A stretch of 64,000 bases of DNA from Allorhodopirellula solitaria (GTDB lineage: Bacteria; Planctomycetota; Planctomycetia; Pirellulales; Pirellulaceae): assembly GCF_007859855.1 (NCBI RefSeq), contig NZ_SJPK01000013.1, positions 61,409 through 125,408 of the forward strand, written 5' to 3'. The notes under the pieces were generated by a model. It was not told the origin of the DNA, did not search any database, and was given only the letters and a program-made list of their open reading frames with translations. Each line of letters opens with the position of its first letter. Positions within the stretch are counted from its first letter, which is position 1. Below are positions 55,801-64,000 of this stretch, piece by piece. The translations under genes were made by a program, and so were the position numbers.

Positions 55801-57525
55801 TTCCCGGCGAGTCGGGAATTGCCCTGATTTCCGGGATGATGATTTGCTAGCATGTCGCGATCAATTGGGTGGGTCCAGCAACCTCCTGGCGATCCACCGT
55901 TGACTGGTGGCATAATAGGCTTTTCGCCTATTGATGATTGAGCAGATCTGTGACCAACCATTCGAATCTTCCACGTCAAAAACGATACCTCAACGCGGAT
56001 TATCTGGTCCAGACTTTGAGACGACGCTTTGAGGACGTGGCCGATTCCAGACGCCAAAAATCAACCGACTTTACGATGGTTGATACTCTCATGGCCGCCT
56101 TCGCGATGTTCTCGCTCAAAGAGCCTTCCTTACTCAGCTTTGAAGAGCGAGAGGACGAACAGGCCATCGATCGGCTGTTCGGACTCAGTTCGATCCCATC
56201 GGATTCCACCATGCGTGAGATCCTCGATGGTATCGATATTGAACCACTCAACGAAGCATTTGCAGATATCTTTAACGAGTTGCAGCGATCAGGGGAGTTA
56301 AAAAAATGGGTGTTTGATCGTGGGCATTATCTGGTCGCGATCGATGGGACAGGCTATTTCTGTTCAACCAAAATCAGTTGCCCACAGTGCCTCGAGAAAC
56401 GATCTTCCAAGGGCACCGTTGAGTATCATCATCAAGCCGTTGCTGCCGTTTTGACTCATCCTGATACCGGCGAAGTGATTCCTTTGGCCATCGAGGCAAT
56501 CGTCAAACAAGATGGAGAAACGAAGAACGATTGCGAGCGGAATGCAACGAAACGCTTACTCAAACGATTGCGTGCCCTTCACCCCAAGCTCAAGATCATT
56601 GTCGTTGAAGACGGGTTGGCAAGCAATGCACCACACATCGCCGACCTACAAGCAGTCAATATGCGTTTTCTTCTCGGTGCCAAACCGGGAGATCATGTGC
56701 ATCTTTTTGATCAAGTGATTGAGGCGGGCGATCATGACGAAGGCGATTGGGTGGAGACCTCGATCGTGACACCAAAGAAAGTCATCAAATGTGAAACACA
56801 GCTTATTCGTAATCTGGAACTCAATAAATCCAGCGGTGATCTTCGTATCAATTTCCTTCAACACCACGAGTTCGATTCGGACAGCGGCGAGATCAGCAAA
56901 CGCTTTAGTTGGGTAACCGACATGGACATCGAGTGTTCGGAGATCGTTCTGTATCAGCGAGGGGGGCGATCGCGTTGGCGGATCGAGAATGAAACCTTCA
57001 ACACGCTGAAGAACCAGGGTTACCACTATGACCATAATTATGGGCACGGGAAAAAGAATCTATCAACGGTGCTGATGCTGTTGATGTTCCTAGCATTCTT
57101 AGTCGATCAAATCCAGCAGGCTTGTTGTCCGCTGTTTCGAGCGGTGCTGGCGAAGCTGAAGACTCGTCGCAAGTTATGGGATCACCTGCGTAGTCATGTG
57201 CGTCACTTTTGTTTCGAGTCGTTCTCGGAGCTTTGGGCAACGGTCTTGAGCGGGACGGGTAAGAACCGTCCGCCGCCACGCCGTTACGCATAGGACCTCG
57301 CTGTTGCTGTGAATTTCGGCCCGATTTCAAGATCGCTTGGCTGAATGTACGCTCGCCCCAACCGCACAAACTCATCTTGTGGTGCCGATAGGAGCTACAA
57401 TGGGTAGGCAGCTAGTCGATTCTTGCGATCGACAAGTTCAAAAAGGGATTGTCCACGGTCCAAAGCATTCGATCGCCAGCTTGCTCGAAACCAAAGCTAG
57501 AAAAGTACGGCTCGCCGGGAATTGC
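55793..57525 (+). mobile_element. Insertion sequence with 17-bp terminal inverted repeats
   Basis: CAGCAATTCCCGGCGAG (55795-55811) at the left end is repeated in reverse complement as CTCGCCGGGAATTGCTG at 57507-57523. Between them lies one transposase. The left end also holds an internal copy CGGGAATTGC, making a local hairpin. If the outer 8 bases belong to the host, the repeat is 9 bp with a possible 4-bp AATT duplication instead. The element abuts a glycosyltransferase on the left and a truncated IS1380 transposase on the right. Confidence 0.65.
55938..57293 (+). CDS. DDE transposase of the insertion sequence
   Basis: 451 residues if started at TTG 55938; GTG 55950 is also possible. N-terminal helical part (RRRFEDVADSRRQKSTDFTMVDTLMAAFAMF), then DDE-type catalytic elements: YLVAIDGTGYFCS, KIIVVEDGLASNAPH (D), and the C-terminal RWRIENETFNTLKNQGYHYDHNYGHG with a catalytic Glu in a WxIEN/E motif as in IS4-like transposases. 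The IS family could not be assigned by eye. Two short hairpins (near 55895-55911 and at 55914-55932) precede it and may limit read-in transcription. Confidence 0.8.
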   Translation: MSRSVTNHSNLPRQKRYLNADYLVQTLRRRFEDVADSRRQKSTDFTMVDTLMAAFAMFSLKEPSLLSFEEREDEQAIDRLFGLSSIPSDSTMREILDGIDIEPLNEAFADIFNELQRSGELKKWVFDRGHYLVAIDGTGYFCSTKISCPQCLEKRSSKGTVEYHHQAVAAVLTHPDTGEVIPLAIEAIVKQDGETKNDCERNATKRLLKRLRALHPKLKIIVVEDGLASNAPHIADLQAVNMRFLLGAKPGDHVHLFDQVIEAGDHDEGDWVETSIVTPKKVIKCETQLIRNLELNKSSGDLRINFLQHHEFDSDSGEISKRFSWVTDMDIECSEIVLYQRGGRSRWRIENETFNTLKNQGYHYDHNYGHGKKNLSTVLMLLMFLAFLVDQIQQACCPLFRAVLAKLKTRRKLWDHLRSHVRHFCFESFSELWATVLSGTGKNRPPPRRYA

Positions 57526-58562
57526 TGGACGGAACACAGGTCGAAACTTCGGGCGAACGAAAGCAGGGCATCGGTATCAACTACAAAGGCCAGTGGGGTT
57601 ACCATCCGTTGGTGGTGACATTAGCCAACACGCGTGAGCCACTGTTTATCGCCAACCGCAGCGGCAACCGCCCCAGCCACGAGAACTCTGCGTTCTACTT
57701 TGATTTGGCCGTCCAGCGTTGCCGCGACGCAGGCTTCCGCAAGGTCGTGCTGCGAGGTGACACCGACTTTGCATTGACCGAAAACTTCGATCGCTGGGAT
57801 GCTGACAACGTCGAGTTTGTCTTTGGTATCGACGCGATGCCCAAATTGGTCGAAATTGCTGAAAACCTTGACTCTTCGGCGTGGAAGGCGATGAAACGAA
57901 GGCGTAGCCAGAAGCCGGCGGTGGAGAAACCCCGGGCTCGGCGGCCTCGATTTAAAGAACAGATCGTCGTCAGGAATGGCTACCTCAACAAGAAACTTGC
58001 CAGCGAACGAATCGCTGAGTTCGACTATCAACCGGGCAAGTGCAACCGGACCTACCGCGTGGTGGTGCTTCATAAAGAAGTGCATTTGACTCGCGGGCAG
58101 ATGCGGCTGTTCGATAAGGAGCAGCCGGTCTACTTTTTCTACATCACTAACGCGACGAAGAAATTGAAAACGCCGCGTCAGGTGGTCGTCGACGCCAACG
58201 CACGGTGCAATCAAGAGAACAACATCGCCCAACTGAAGCAGTGTTGCCTGAACGCACCGCTGAGCGATTTGACAAGTAACTGGGCCTATATGGTGATCGC
58301 ATCATTGGCCTGGAACTTGAAAGTTTGGTCGGGTCTGCTGATCAAGCCCAGCGGGACGGAGCAAGAACGTGCCGAGCAAGCGGCGACAAAATCGCGTGTG
58401 ATCGGGATGGACTTCCGAACTTTCCGCGACCGCATCTTGATGGTCCCTGCTCAAATCATCCGCCGCAGTCGGACCTTGGTGTACCGCTTGCTGAGCTACC
58501 GGCCATCCGTTGATGTCCTACTGCTAATTGATTCCAACATCCGACGTCCGCTTCGTTGCTGA
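57522..58562 (+). pseudogene. IS1380-family transposase, N-terminally truncated
   Basis: 346 codons open from 57522. The IS1380 core is recognisable: LDGTQVETSGERKQGIGINYKGQWGYHPLVVTLANTREPLFIANRSGNRPSH, then KVVLRGDTDFALTENFDRWD (catalytic D) and VFGIDAMPKLVEIAENL, CNQENNIAQLKQ. The first ~130 residues of the family are missing: the reading frame begins exactly at the right end of the neighbouring insertion sequence. The left half is not on the other side of that element, so a deletion accompanied the insertion. Confidence 0.82.
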
Positions 58563-58730
58563 CGGGCGTGACCTCAACGAAGTCAGTGTCTGGATGCACT
58601 GATACCGCCGTCAACGCCTAGCCCAAGAAAGCCCCTCGCCGATGAGCAACCAACCTACAAGAATTTCACTGCCAGCATCGCTGGCGTGGTGGATACTGCG
58701 CGCCAAGAAAATCCGCCGCCAACGGCAAAT

Positions 58731-58756
58731 CTTAAATCAAGCTTCGCTTGATTAAG
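58731..58756. repeat. Short inverted repeat after IS1380 remnant
   Basis: CTTAAATCAAGC (58731-58742) pairs with GCTTGATTAAG (58746-58756) with one bulge and a TTC loop. No T-run follows. It may mark the outer end of the IS1380 element; 58563-59049 otherwise holds no gene I can support. Confidence 0.4.
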
Positions 58757-59049
58757 GGCTAGCGTGTGTGTGTGCAGTGCTCAAGTAAACTGGCAAACTC
58801 TCATAGAGCCTCGTGTAGGGGCATGTTTGCGAGGTCGCACTGGACGATGCATACATTTTGAAATGAACGCATTTTTCGCCGATCCTCATGCACAGAATAG
58901 ACGGTGCATCACGGTGTCATCGCCCCGGCTCAGTCAAGGTTCTGCACACTATTTTTTCTAAGAAATTCATCGTCTCCTATTTTCAGCGGTTGACATTGCC
59001 CCGTCATGTCCCAACACTGGCAGCTTGAAAATCAGTTTCACCTGAACGC

Positions 59050-62000
59050 ATGAGGCGACCAATGTCATCGAGCAGCAGTTATTGGAGCTCCAGCAGTAGT
59101 TCACCGGGAGTCTCTTCGTCCAGTAGCTCAGCCAGTTCGAGCAGTTCCTCTTCGAGCGGACTTTCGTCGAGTAGTTCCTCGGGTGGCTCTCCAAGTTCAT
59201 CTTCGTCCAGCGGCTCGCTCAGTTCCTCTTCATCGGGCTCGCACTCAAGCTCTTCTTCGGGTGGCGCCTCGTCGAGCAGTTCATGGCCGTCGAGTTCATC
59301 ATCCAGTCCCTGGCAAGGCCCGGGACCCTTACCCGATCCGGGGCCGCCCGACGAGCCCTGTGATCTCCCTCCGAGTGACTCGATGACATCGTCCGGCGGC
59401 GGGGCGAGTATGGCACGATCGGCAGGTAGTGGTTCTGACGATGCTGGCACGTGTCCGCTACCGCCAGAGAACCCGTGTTCAACAGACGTTGATGGCGTGC
59501 CGAACCAGAGCGGTGCACCGGTGCGCTACTTCAACGGCGAATTGCAACTGGCTGTCACGGATCTGCAGGCGTTTGGAGCCGGTGGCCCTTGGGCACAGCG
59601 ACGCCAGTACAGCAATCAACTCCAGGGTCAGAACGAAGTGGGACTGGGCTATAATTGGATCGTCGAAGCGTGGCCCTACCTACTGAAGGGACCAGACGGG
59701 ACGATCGCGTTTGTTCGCAGTACCCGCAATGCGATGTGGTTCGACCGCGTCGAATCCGGTGGTGACGTCTCGTTCGTAGCACGCTACGGCGGTAAATCCA
59801 CACTGACGCACGACTGCGATTCGCGTCGATACGTCCTCACGCAGCCCTCCGGTGAGATTTGGTTCTTCAAAGACTTTGGTGACGAACCCTGCGGCTCAAC
59901 ATCATCCTCGAGCGCTTCGGGTGCCCAGCCGCTGCCAGGTCAGTTGACCAGCATGATCGACGTATCAGGACAGCAGACCGATGTGGTTGCCTACTCTGCC
60001 TCGGGTCGGATCCAGACGATTCAGCGTGAAACGGTTGTGGGCAGCGACACTACCACGACTCAATTTGAATATGAATTCAACGGCATGGGGCTCACCACCT
60101 CGGTGACCTACCGCCGCCAAGTCAACACGGACGGCTGGGGCAACATCCGCCGCGTGACGTACGAATACTACGATGGCTCGAACAGCTTCGGCTCTTCGGG
60201 TGACCTGATGCGTGTGCGTATTCAGGTGCCTTCGGGGGCCACCTGGGTCAATGTCAAGCAGAGCTACTATCGCTACTACAAAACGGGTGACCCAAAAGGT
60301 TTTCAGCATGGCTTGCGATATGTCGTCGAGCCCGATGGTTACGAAGACCTGCTGGCTGATTCGCTCGATCCTACCACGGTCAGCAACGGAGTGCTCCTGC
60401 AGTACGCAAAGTACTGCTTTGAGTATGACGCTCAGCACCGAGTGACGAAAGAGATTGTTGATCGGGGATCGCTCACATACACCTTTGCTTATGAGCAGAG
60501 CCTGAATGCCGATGGTTACAACAGTTGGAGCCGCAAGACCACCGAGACGCGTCCGGGAGGTTCCGTCAATACGGTTTACACCAACTTCATCGGACAGGGC
60601 CTGCTCAGTGAGCTCACCTCTGGGGCCGATCAGTGGCTGCGTGCCAACGCGTATGATGACGCGGGGCGACTCCTGCAAGTGGCATTGCCCTCCGCCGTGA
60701 TTAGTTTTGATGAGGGTGAAGCAGACCTCGGGATCACGCTGCGATCCACAGAGGGGCTGATCAAGCTGCGTAGTTACTACTCGACCACGGGAAGCGGTGC
60801 AGTTGAAGGTTACCTGGAGTCGACATCACTGAAGCAGGGCAGCGGCGGCACACCAGTACTCCAAAGCGAATTGGAATACACCCAACGAACCGGTGGCGGG
60901 GCGACGATCTATCCGATCGCCAAGCAGACTCGGTACCGTGACGATGCCGGGGCCGAACCACTTGAAACGACGTACGCCTATGAGTGGTACACCGACACGG
61001 TCCAAGTCAAGCAGCGAACGGTCACGCTGCCAGTAGTGACAACAGCCCAGAACGGTCCCAATACCGCGACCACTCAAAAGCAGTTTTATGACGAACGGGG
61101 TAACCTGACGTGGTCGATGGACGCCCGCGGATTCATCACGCGAATGTTCTACGACCAAGTGCTCGGGGCAATGCTACAGCGCATCAATGATGCCGACACA
61201 TCGGTGCTTTCCGGTGTACCTTCTGGTTGGAGCACACCGAGCGGCGGTGGCAAGCACTTGATCTTTGATTACGAGATAGATTCACGGGGACGCACGACCC
61301 AGCAACTGGGCCCTGTCCACACGATCGACTTCGGCGGCACAGCCACTGCGGTGCGACGTGCCCACTGGACCGTGTACAAAGATGCCGAGCACGCGACCTG
61401 GACCGCCAGCGGCTACGCCACTGGAACCGGCCCTGCTTACACCTTCACGCTGATCAACCCGGTCAACATCCAGCAACGGGATGCACGCGGGAATATTCTG
61501 GAGCAGATTCAAGTGCCGCGTGGATCGACATCAGGTCGCTTGCAGCCCACCGATACGTTCTCGCAAGCCTCATTTACTAGCTGGACCACTTGGCAGTACA
61601 CGGATTGCTGCTTGGTCTCGTCGACACGCGTCTATCACACCATCCCGGCCTCTGGCGAAGGAACCAGTGGGACCAACTACGACCAGACAACCTACGGCTA
61701 CGACAGCCAGAAGCGGCAGAACCTGCAGATTTCGCCCGGCGGCACCATTAGCCAACGTGTTCACGACGTTCGCGACAACGTCATCGCGATCTTTGTGGGC
61801 ACCAATGACACTGGGTCCACCGAGTCCGACCCAACCGGCGGCGGTGCCTCGGGCAACAATATGGTGCAGGTCAGCGGCTCTGTCTTCGACAACGGCAATG
61901 ACGGGGGCGATAACAACCTGACCAGTCAGATCGCGTACGTCGATGGCGTCAACACCCGCACCACCGCGTTCACCTATGACTGGCGCAACCGCCGCGTGGA

Positions 62001-64000
62001 CACCAACGGGGAACTCGATGCCTTTGGTCGGGTTACCTATGACAACCTGAACCGGGTGATCCAGTCCGACCGCTACGATACTTCCGCCAGCGGTAATCTG
62101 GTCTCTCGAAGTATGACCAAGTACGACAACCTGGGACGGGTTTACCAGTCCACCGGCTATGCAGTCGATCCCAACACGGGCACGGTCGGCAACCCGATCA
62201 CCAGCAATAGCTGGTTCGATGCGGTCGGCAACCCGGTCAAATCGATGCCGGGAGGTTCGAGCCGCTTTACCAAACAGGTCTTCGACAGCACGGGCTGGAT
62301 GGTCCACTCGTACACCGGTTATGGCAACGACACGACCTATGCCGACGCCTTGAACGTCACCGGCGACGTGATCCTCTCGCAAACGGACATGGCTTATGAC
62401 GATGCGGGAAACTCGATCCAAGCCTCCAGGCGGCAGCGATACCACAATGCGTCGGCCGCCCAGACCGGTGAGTTGGGCTCTCCCTCGGCGACGCCGAATG
62501 CACGCGTTCAGTACTCAGCGAGCTATCCGGACGCCGTGGGCCGCATGATCGCCTCGGCTGAGTATGGAACCAACGGTGGCACCGCCCTGACTCGTTCGGC
62601 CACGATTCCCGCCAGCAGCGATACGACCCTCGTCTCTCGGCAAGTCTACGATAACGCGGGTCGACTGCGCGACAATATCGACCCTGCCGGCAAGATCTCG
62701 CGGACCATTTACGATGCGGCCAGTCGCCAGAGCGAAACGATCGATAACGTCGTCGATCCACCCGCCAGCTCGAGCACCGGCACCGCCTGCACGGCCTCGG
62801 ACGATCAGAACCAAACCGTGCGGTTCACGTACACACTCGATGGTGATCTCAAAACACTCACCGCCGTCAACGCCTCGACCGGCAATCAGGTGACGCAGTA
62901 CATCTACGGCACCACACTGTCAGACAGCGCGATCGCGTCGAGCATGCTGCTGCGTCGTGAGGTATACCCAGATTCGACGGGCACGTCCGATAGCGTCAGC
63001 TACACGTATAACCGCCAGTCGCAACGGACCAGCCTCACAGATCAAAACGGTTCGACCCGCCAGTATGACTTCGATGCCCTCGGTCGTCAGACGCAAGACC
63101 GGGTGACGACCTTAGGTGCAGGCGTCGACGGAACGATCCGCCGAGTGGAGCAAACCTACGACGTTCGCGGCAACGTCTCGGCGGTGACCTGTTATAATAA
63201 CTCGTCGGTCGGCAGCGGATCGATCGAGAATCAAATCACCCGGCAGTTCGATGGGTTCGGACAAGTGACCAAGACGTTCCAGTCGCACAGCGGCGCGGTC
63301 AACCCCGCCTCGACACCCAGCGTGGGACGGTCGTACACCGATGGCAGCGGGAACGTGCTGCGCCCCACCGCCACGCTCTATCCCAACGGGCGAGAAGTCA
63401 CGCTCGACTACGGCAGCAGTGGCTCGATCACCGATAAACTGAACCAGGTGTCCAGCCTAGTCGATGATGATTCCACCGTCTTGGCTGCCTACGAATACCT
63501 GGGACTCAGCACGTTCGTCCAACAGGACAGCACACAGGCCGATCTACGTTACACGCTGATCTCGCCAACCCTCTCGACCGACCCCGACACTGGCGACATC
63601 TACAGCGGTCTGGATCGCTTCGGTCGGGTGAAGGACGTTCGCTGGCGAGATGTCTCGGCAGGCACCGATCTATCCCGGATCGAGTACGGCTACGACCGGG
63701 CCAGTAACCGCACGTGGCGAGAAAACCCGTCGGATCCCAATCGAGAGCACGACTGGCTGTATCAGTATGACGGACTCAACCGCCTGCAGTCCGCTCAACG
63801 TGGCCAGCTCAATGGCACGCACACCGCGCTCACTTCGCTCGACGCCGCCCAATGCTGGACGCTCGACCCGACGGGTAATTGGAAAGAGTTCCGGCAGGAT
63901 AAGAACGGTGACGGGACTTGGGATTTCAATCAGACGCGCACTGCGAACGAAGTCAACGAGATCACGGACATCAGCAACACGCCGAGCGACATCTGGGCGA
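59050..64000 (+). CDS. Large Rhs/YD-repeat protein with serine-rich N-terminus (partial)
   Basis: At least 1650 residues from ATG 59050, open to the window edge. Residues about 5-90 are a serine-rich low-complexity stretch (SSSSSYWSSSSSS..). A conserved Rhs head follows (PVRYFNGELQLAVTDLQAFGAGGPWAQRRQYSN, GLGYNWIVEAWPYL) and then many YD-type repeats: YDDAGRLLQVALPS, YDSQKRQNLQIS, YDNLNRVIQSDRYD, YDNAGRLRDNIDPAGKI, FDALGRQTQDRV, YDGLNRLQSAQRG. Such proteins form a beta-barrel cocoon around a C-terminal toxin or effector. No signal peptide is evident at the start. A shorter copy lies at 52572-53429. Confidence 0.92.
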   Translation, partial: MRRPMSSSSSYWSSSSSSPGVSSSSSSASSSSSSSSGLSSSSSSGGSPSSSSSSGSLSSSSSGSHSSSSSGGASSSSSWPSSSSSSPWQGPGPLPDPGPPDEPCDLPPSDSMTSSGGGASMARSAGSGSDDAGTCPLPPENPCSTDVDGVPNQSGAPVRYFNGELQLAVTDLQAFGAGGPWAQRRQYSNQLQGQNEVGLGYNWIVEAWPYLLKGPDGTIAFVRSTRNAMWFDRVESGGDVSFVARYGGKSTLTHDCDSRRYVLTQPSGEIWFFKDFGDEPCGSTSSSSASGAQPLPGQLTSMIDVSGQQTDVVAYSASGRIQTIQRETVVGSDTTTTQFEYEFNGMGLTTSVTYRRQVNTDGWGNIRRVTYEYYDGSNSFGSSGDLMRVRIQVPSGATWVNVKQSYYRYYKTGDPKGFQHGLRYVVEPDGYEDLLADSLDPTTVSNGVLLQYAKYCFEYDAQHRVTKEIVDRGSLTYTFAYEQSLNADGYNSWSRKTTETRPGGSVNTVYTNFIGQGLLSELTSGADQWLRANAYDDAGRLLQVALPSAVISFDEGEADLGITLRSTEGLIKLRSYYSTTGSGAVEGYLESTSLKQGSGGTPVLQSELEYTQRTGGGATIYPIAKQTRYRDDAGAEPLETTYAYEWYTDTVQVKQRTVTLPVVTTAQNGPNTATTQKQFYDERGNLTWSMDARGFITRMFYDQVLGAMLQRINDADTSVLSGVPSGWSTPSGGGKHLIFDYEIDSRGRTTQQLGPVHTIDFGGTATAVRRAHWTVYKDAEHATWTASGYATGTGPAYTFTLINPVNIQQRDARGNILEQIQVPRGSTSGRLQPTDTFSQASFTSWTTWQYTDCCLVSSTRVYHTIPASGEGTSGTNYDQTTYGYDSQKRQNLQISPGGTISQRVHDVRDNVIAIFVGTNDTGSTESDPTGGGASGNNMVQVSGSVFDNGNDGGDNNLTSQIAYVDGVNTRTTAFTYDWRNRRVDTNGELDAFGRVTYDNLNRVIQSDRYDTSASGNLVSRSMTKYDNLGRVYQSTGYAVDPNTGTVGNPITSNSWFDAVGNPVKSMPGGSSRFTKQVFDSTGWMVHSYTGYGNDTTYADALNVTGDVILSQTDMAYDDAGNSIQASRRQRYHNASAAQTGELGSPSATPNARVQYSASYPDAVGRMIASAEYGTNGGTALTRSATIPASSDTTLVSRQVYDNAGRLRDNIDPAGKISRTIYDAASRQSETIDNVVDPPASSSTGTACTASDDQNQTVRFTYTLDGDLKTLTAVNASTGNQVTQYIYGTTLSDSAIASSMLLRREVYPDSTGTSDSVSYTYNRQSQRTSLTDQNGSTRQYDFDALGRQTQDRVTTLGAGVDGTIRRVEQTYDVRGNVSAVTCYNNSSVGSGSIENQITRQFDGFGQVTKTFQSHSGAVNPASTPSVGRSYTDGSGNVLRPTATLYPNGREVTLDYGSSGSITDKLNQVSSLVDDDSTVLAAYEYLGLSTFVQQDSTQADLRYTLISPTLSTDPDTGDIYSGLDRFGRVKDVRWRDVSAGTDLSRIEYGYDRASNRTWRENPSDPNREHDWLYQYDGLNRLQSAQRGQLNGTHTALTSLDAAQCWTLDPTGNWKEFRQDKNGDGTWDFNQTRTANEVNEITDISNTPSDIWA

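Noticed and set aside
59062..59310. Tandem DNA repeat or CRISPR-like array at the Rhs start
   Set aside because: The units are irregular in length and codon choice; the repetition is of serine residues and not of a fixed DNA unit with spacers. No CRISPR array was seen anywhere in the window.
61570..62445. 291-codon minus-strand open frame within the Rhs gene
   Set aside because: Antisense to well-formed YD repeats in a continuous frame; valine/glycine-rich shadow.

Overview
The window looks like chromosome of a Pirellulaceae/Rhodopirellula-type planctomycete. It carries a DUF1549/DUF1553 + DUF1501 gene pair, a secreted sulfatase, a DUF4235 protein, a giant serine-rich Rhs/YD-repeat protein, and an EF-Tu whose switch I region departs from the usual bacterial form. 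This assignment comes from gene content only.

Region by region. (1) 1-7.8 kb is ordinary chromosome: an Hsp70 N-terminus, the DUF1501/DUF1549 pair, a methyltransferase, a DUF4235 protein, a membrane C39-like protein and a sulfatase. (2) 7.9-13 kb is the head of a mobile island: a tyrosine integrase, a small HTH protein, an unknown gene and a large serine recombinase. (3) 13.1-21.0 kb is a tightly packed + strand cluster and, in my reading, the most unusual part of the window. It has a small membrane protein, a coiled-coil lipoprotein, DUF1257 (Ycf35-like), DUF2997, a TOPRIM-like protein, a Ycf46-like AAA+ ATPase, a DUF3150-like protein and two small proteins. These are followed by a complete ubiquitin-like set: beta-grasp modifier, E2-like protein fused to a CxxC zinc array, JAMM/JAB peptidase and E1/ThiF-like enzyme. 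A strong terminator at 21.0 kb ends it. (4) 21.4-22.8 kb is a decayed IS66 transposase.

(5) 22.96-35.3 kb is one long minus-strand defence cluster. In transcription order it reads class 3 lipase, DUF1883-TIR protein, half-size HsdS, HsdM, HsdS, DUF1016 nuclease, HsdR, YgjP-like metallopeptidase and OLD-like ATPase/TOPRIM nuclease, mostly joined by 1-4 base overlaps. (6) 35.7-37.1 kb holds two broken genes, a frameshifted zinc-ribbon gene and a ferredoxin fossil. (7) 37.2-48.1 kb is a second minus-strand system: UPF1-like helicase with a C-terminal DUF559/Vsr-like nuclease, a membrane coiled-coil protein, an McrB-like AAA+ GTPase with a transmembrane helix and a very long coiled coil, a DUF2357/McrC-like protein and a degenerate Hsp70-like protein. 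It resembles coiled-coil McrBC ('CoCoNuT'-type) systems.

(8) 48.2-51.3 kb has an SPFH/slipin protein and tuf, each with a similar terminator, plus a 5'-truncated tRNA-Cys. (9) 51.4-64 kb is a rearranged accessory region: a coding remnant, a tRNA-like 3' half, a partial inverted copy of the big Rhs gene, two glycosyltransferases, an intact IS with terminal inverted repeats, a truncated IS1380-type transposase, and the first 1650 codons of an Rhs/YD-repeat protein that runs off the window.
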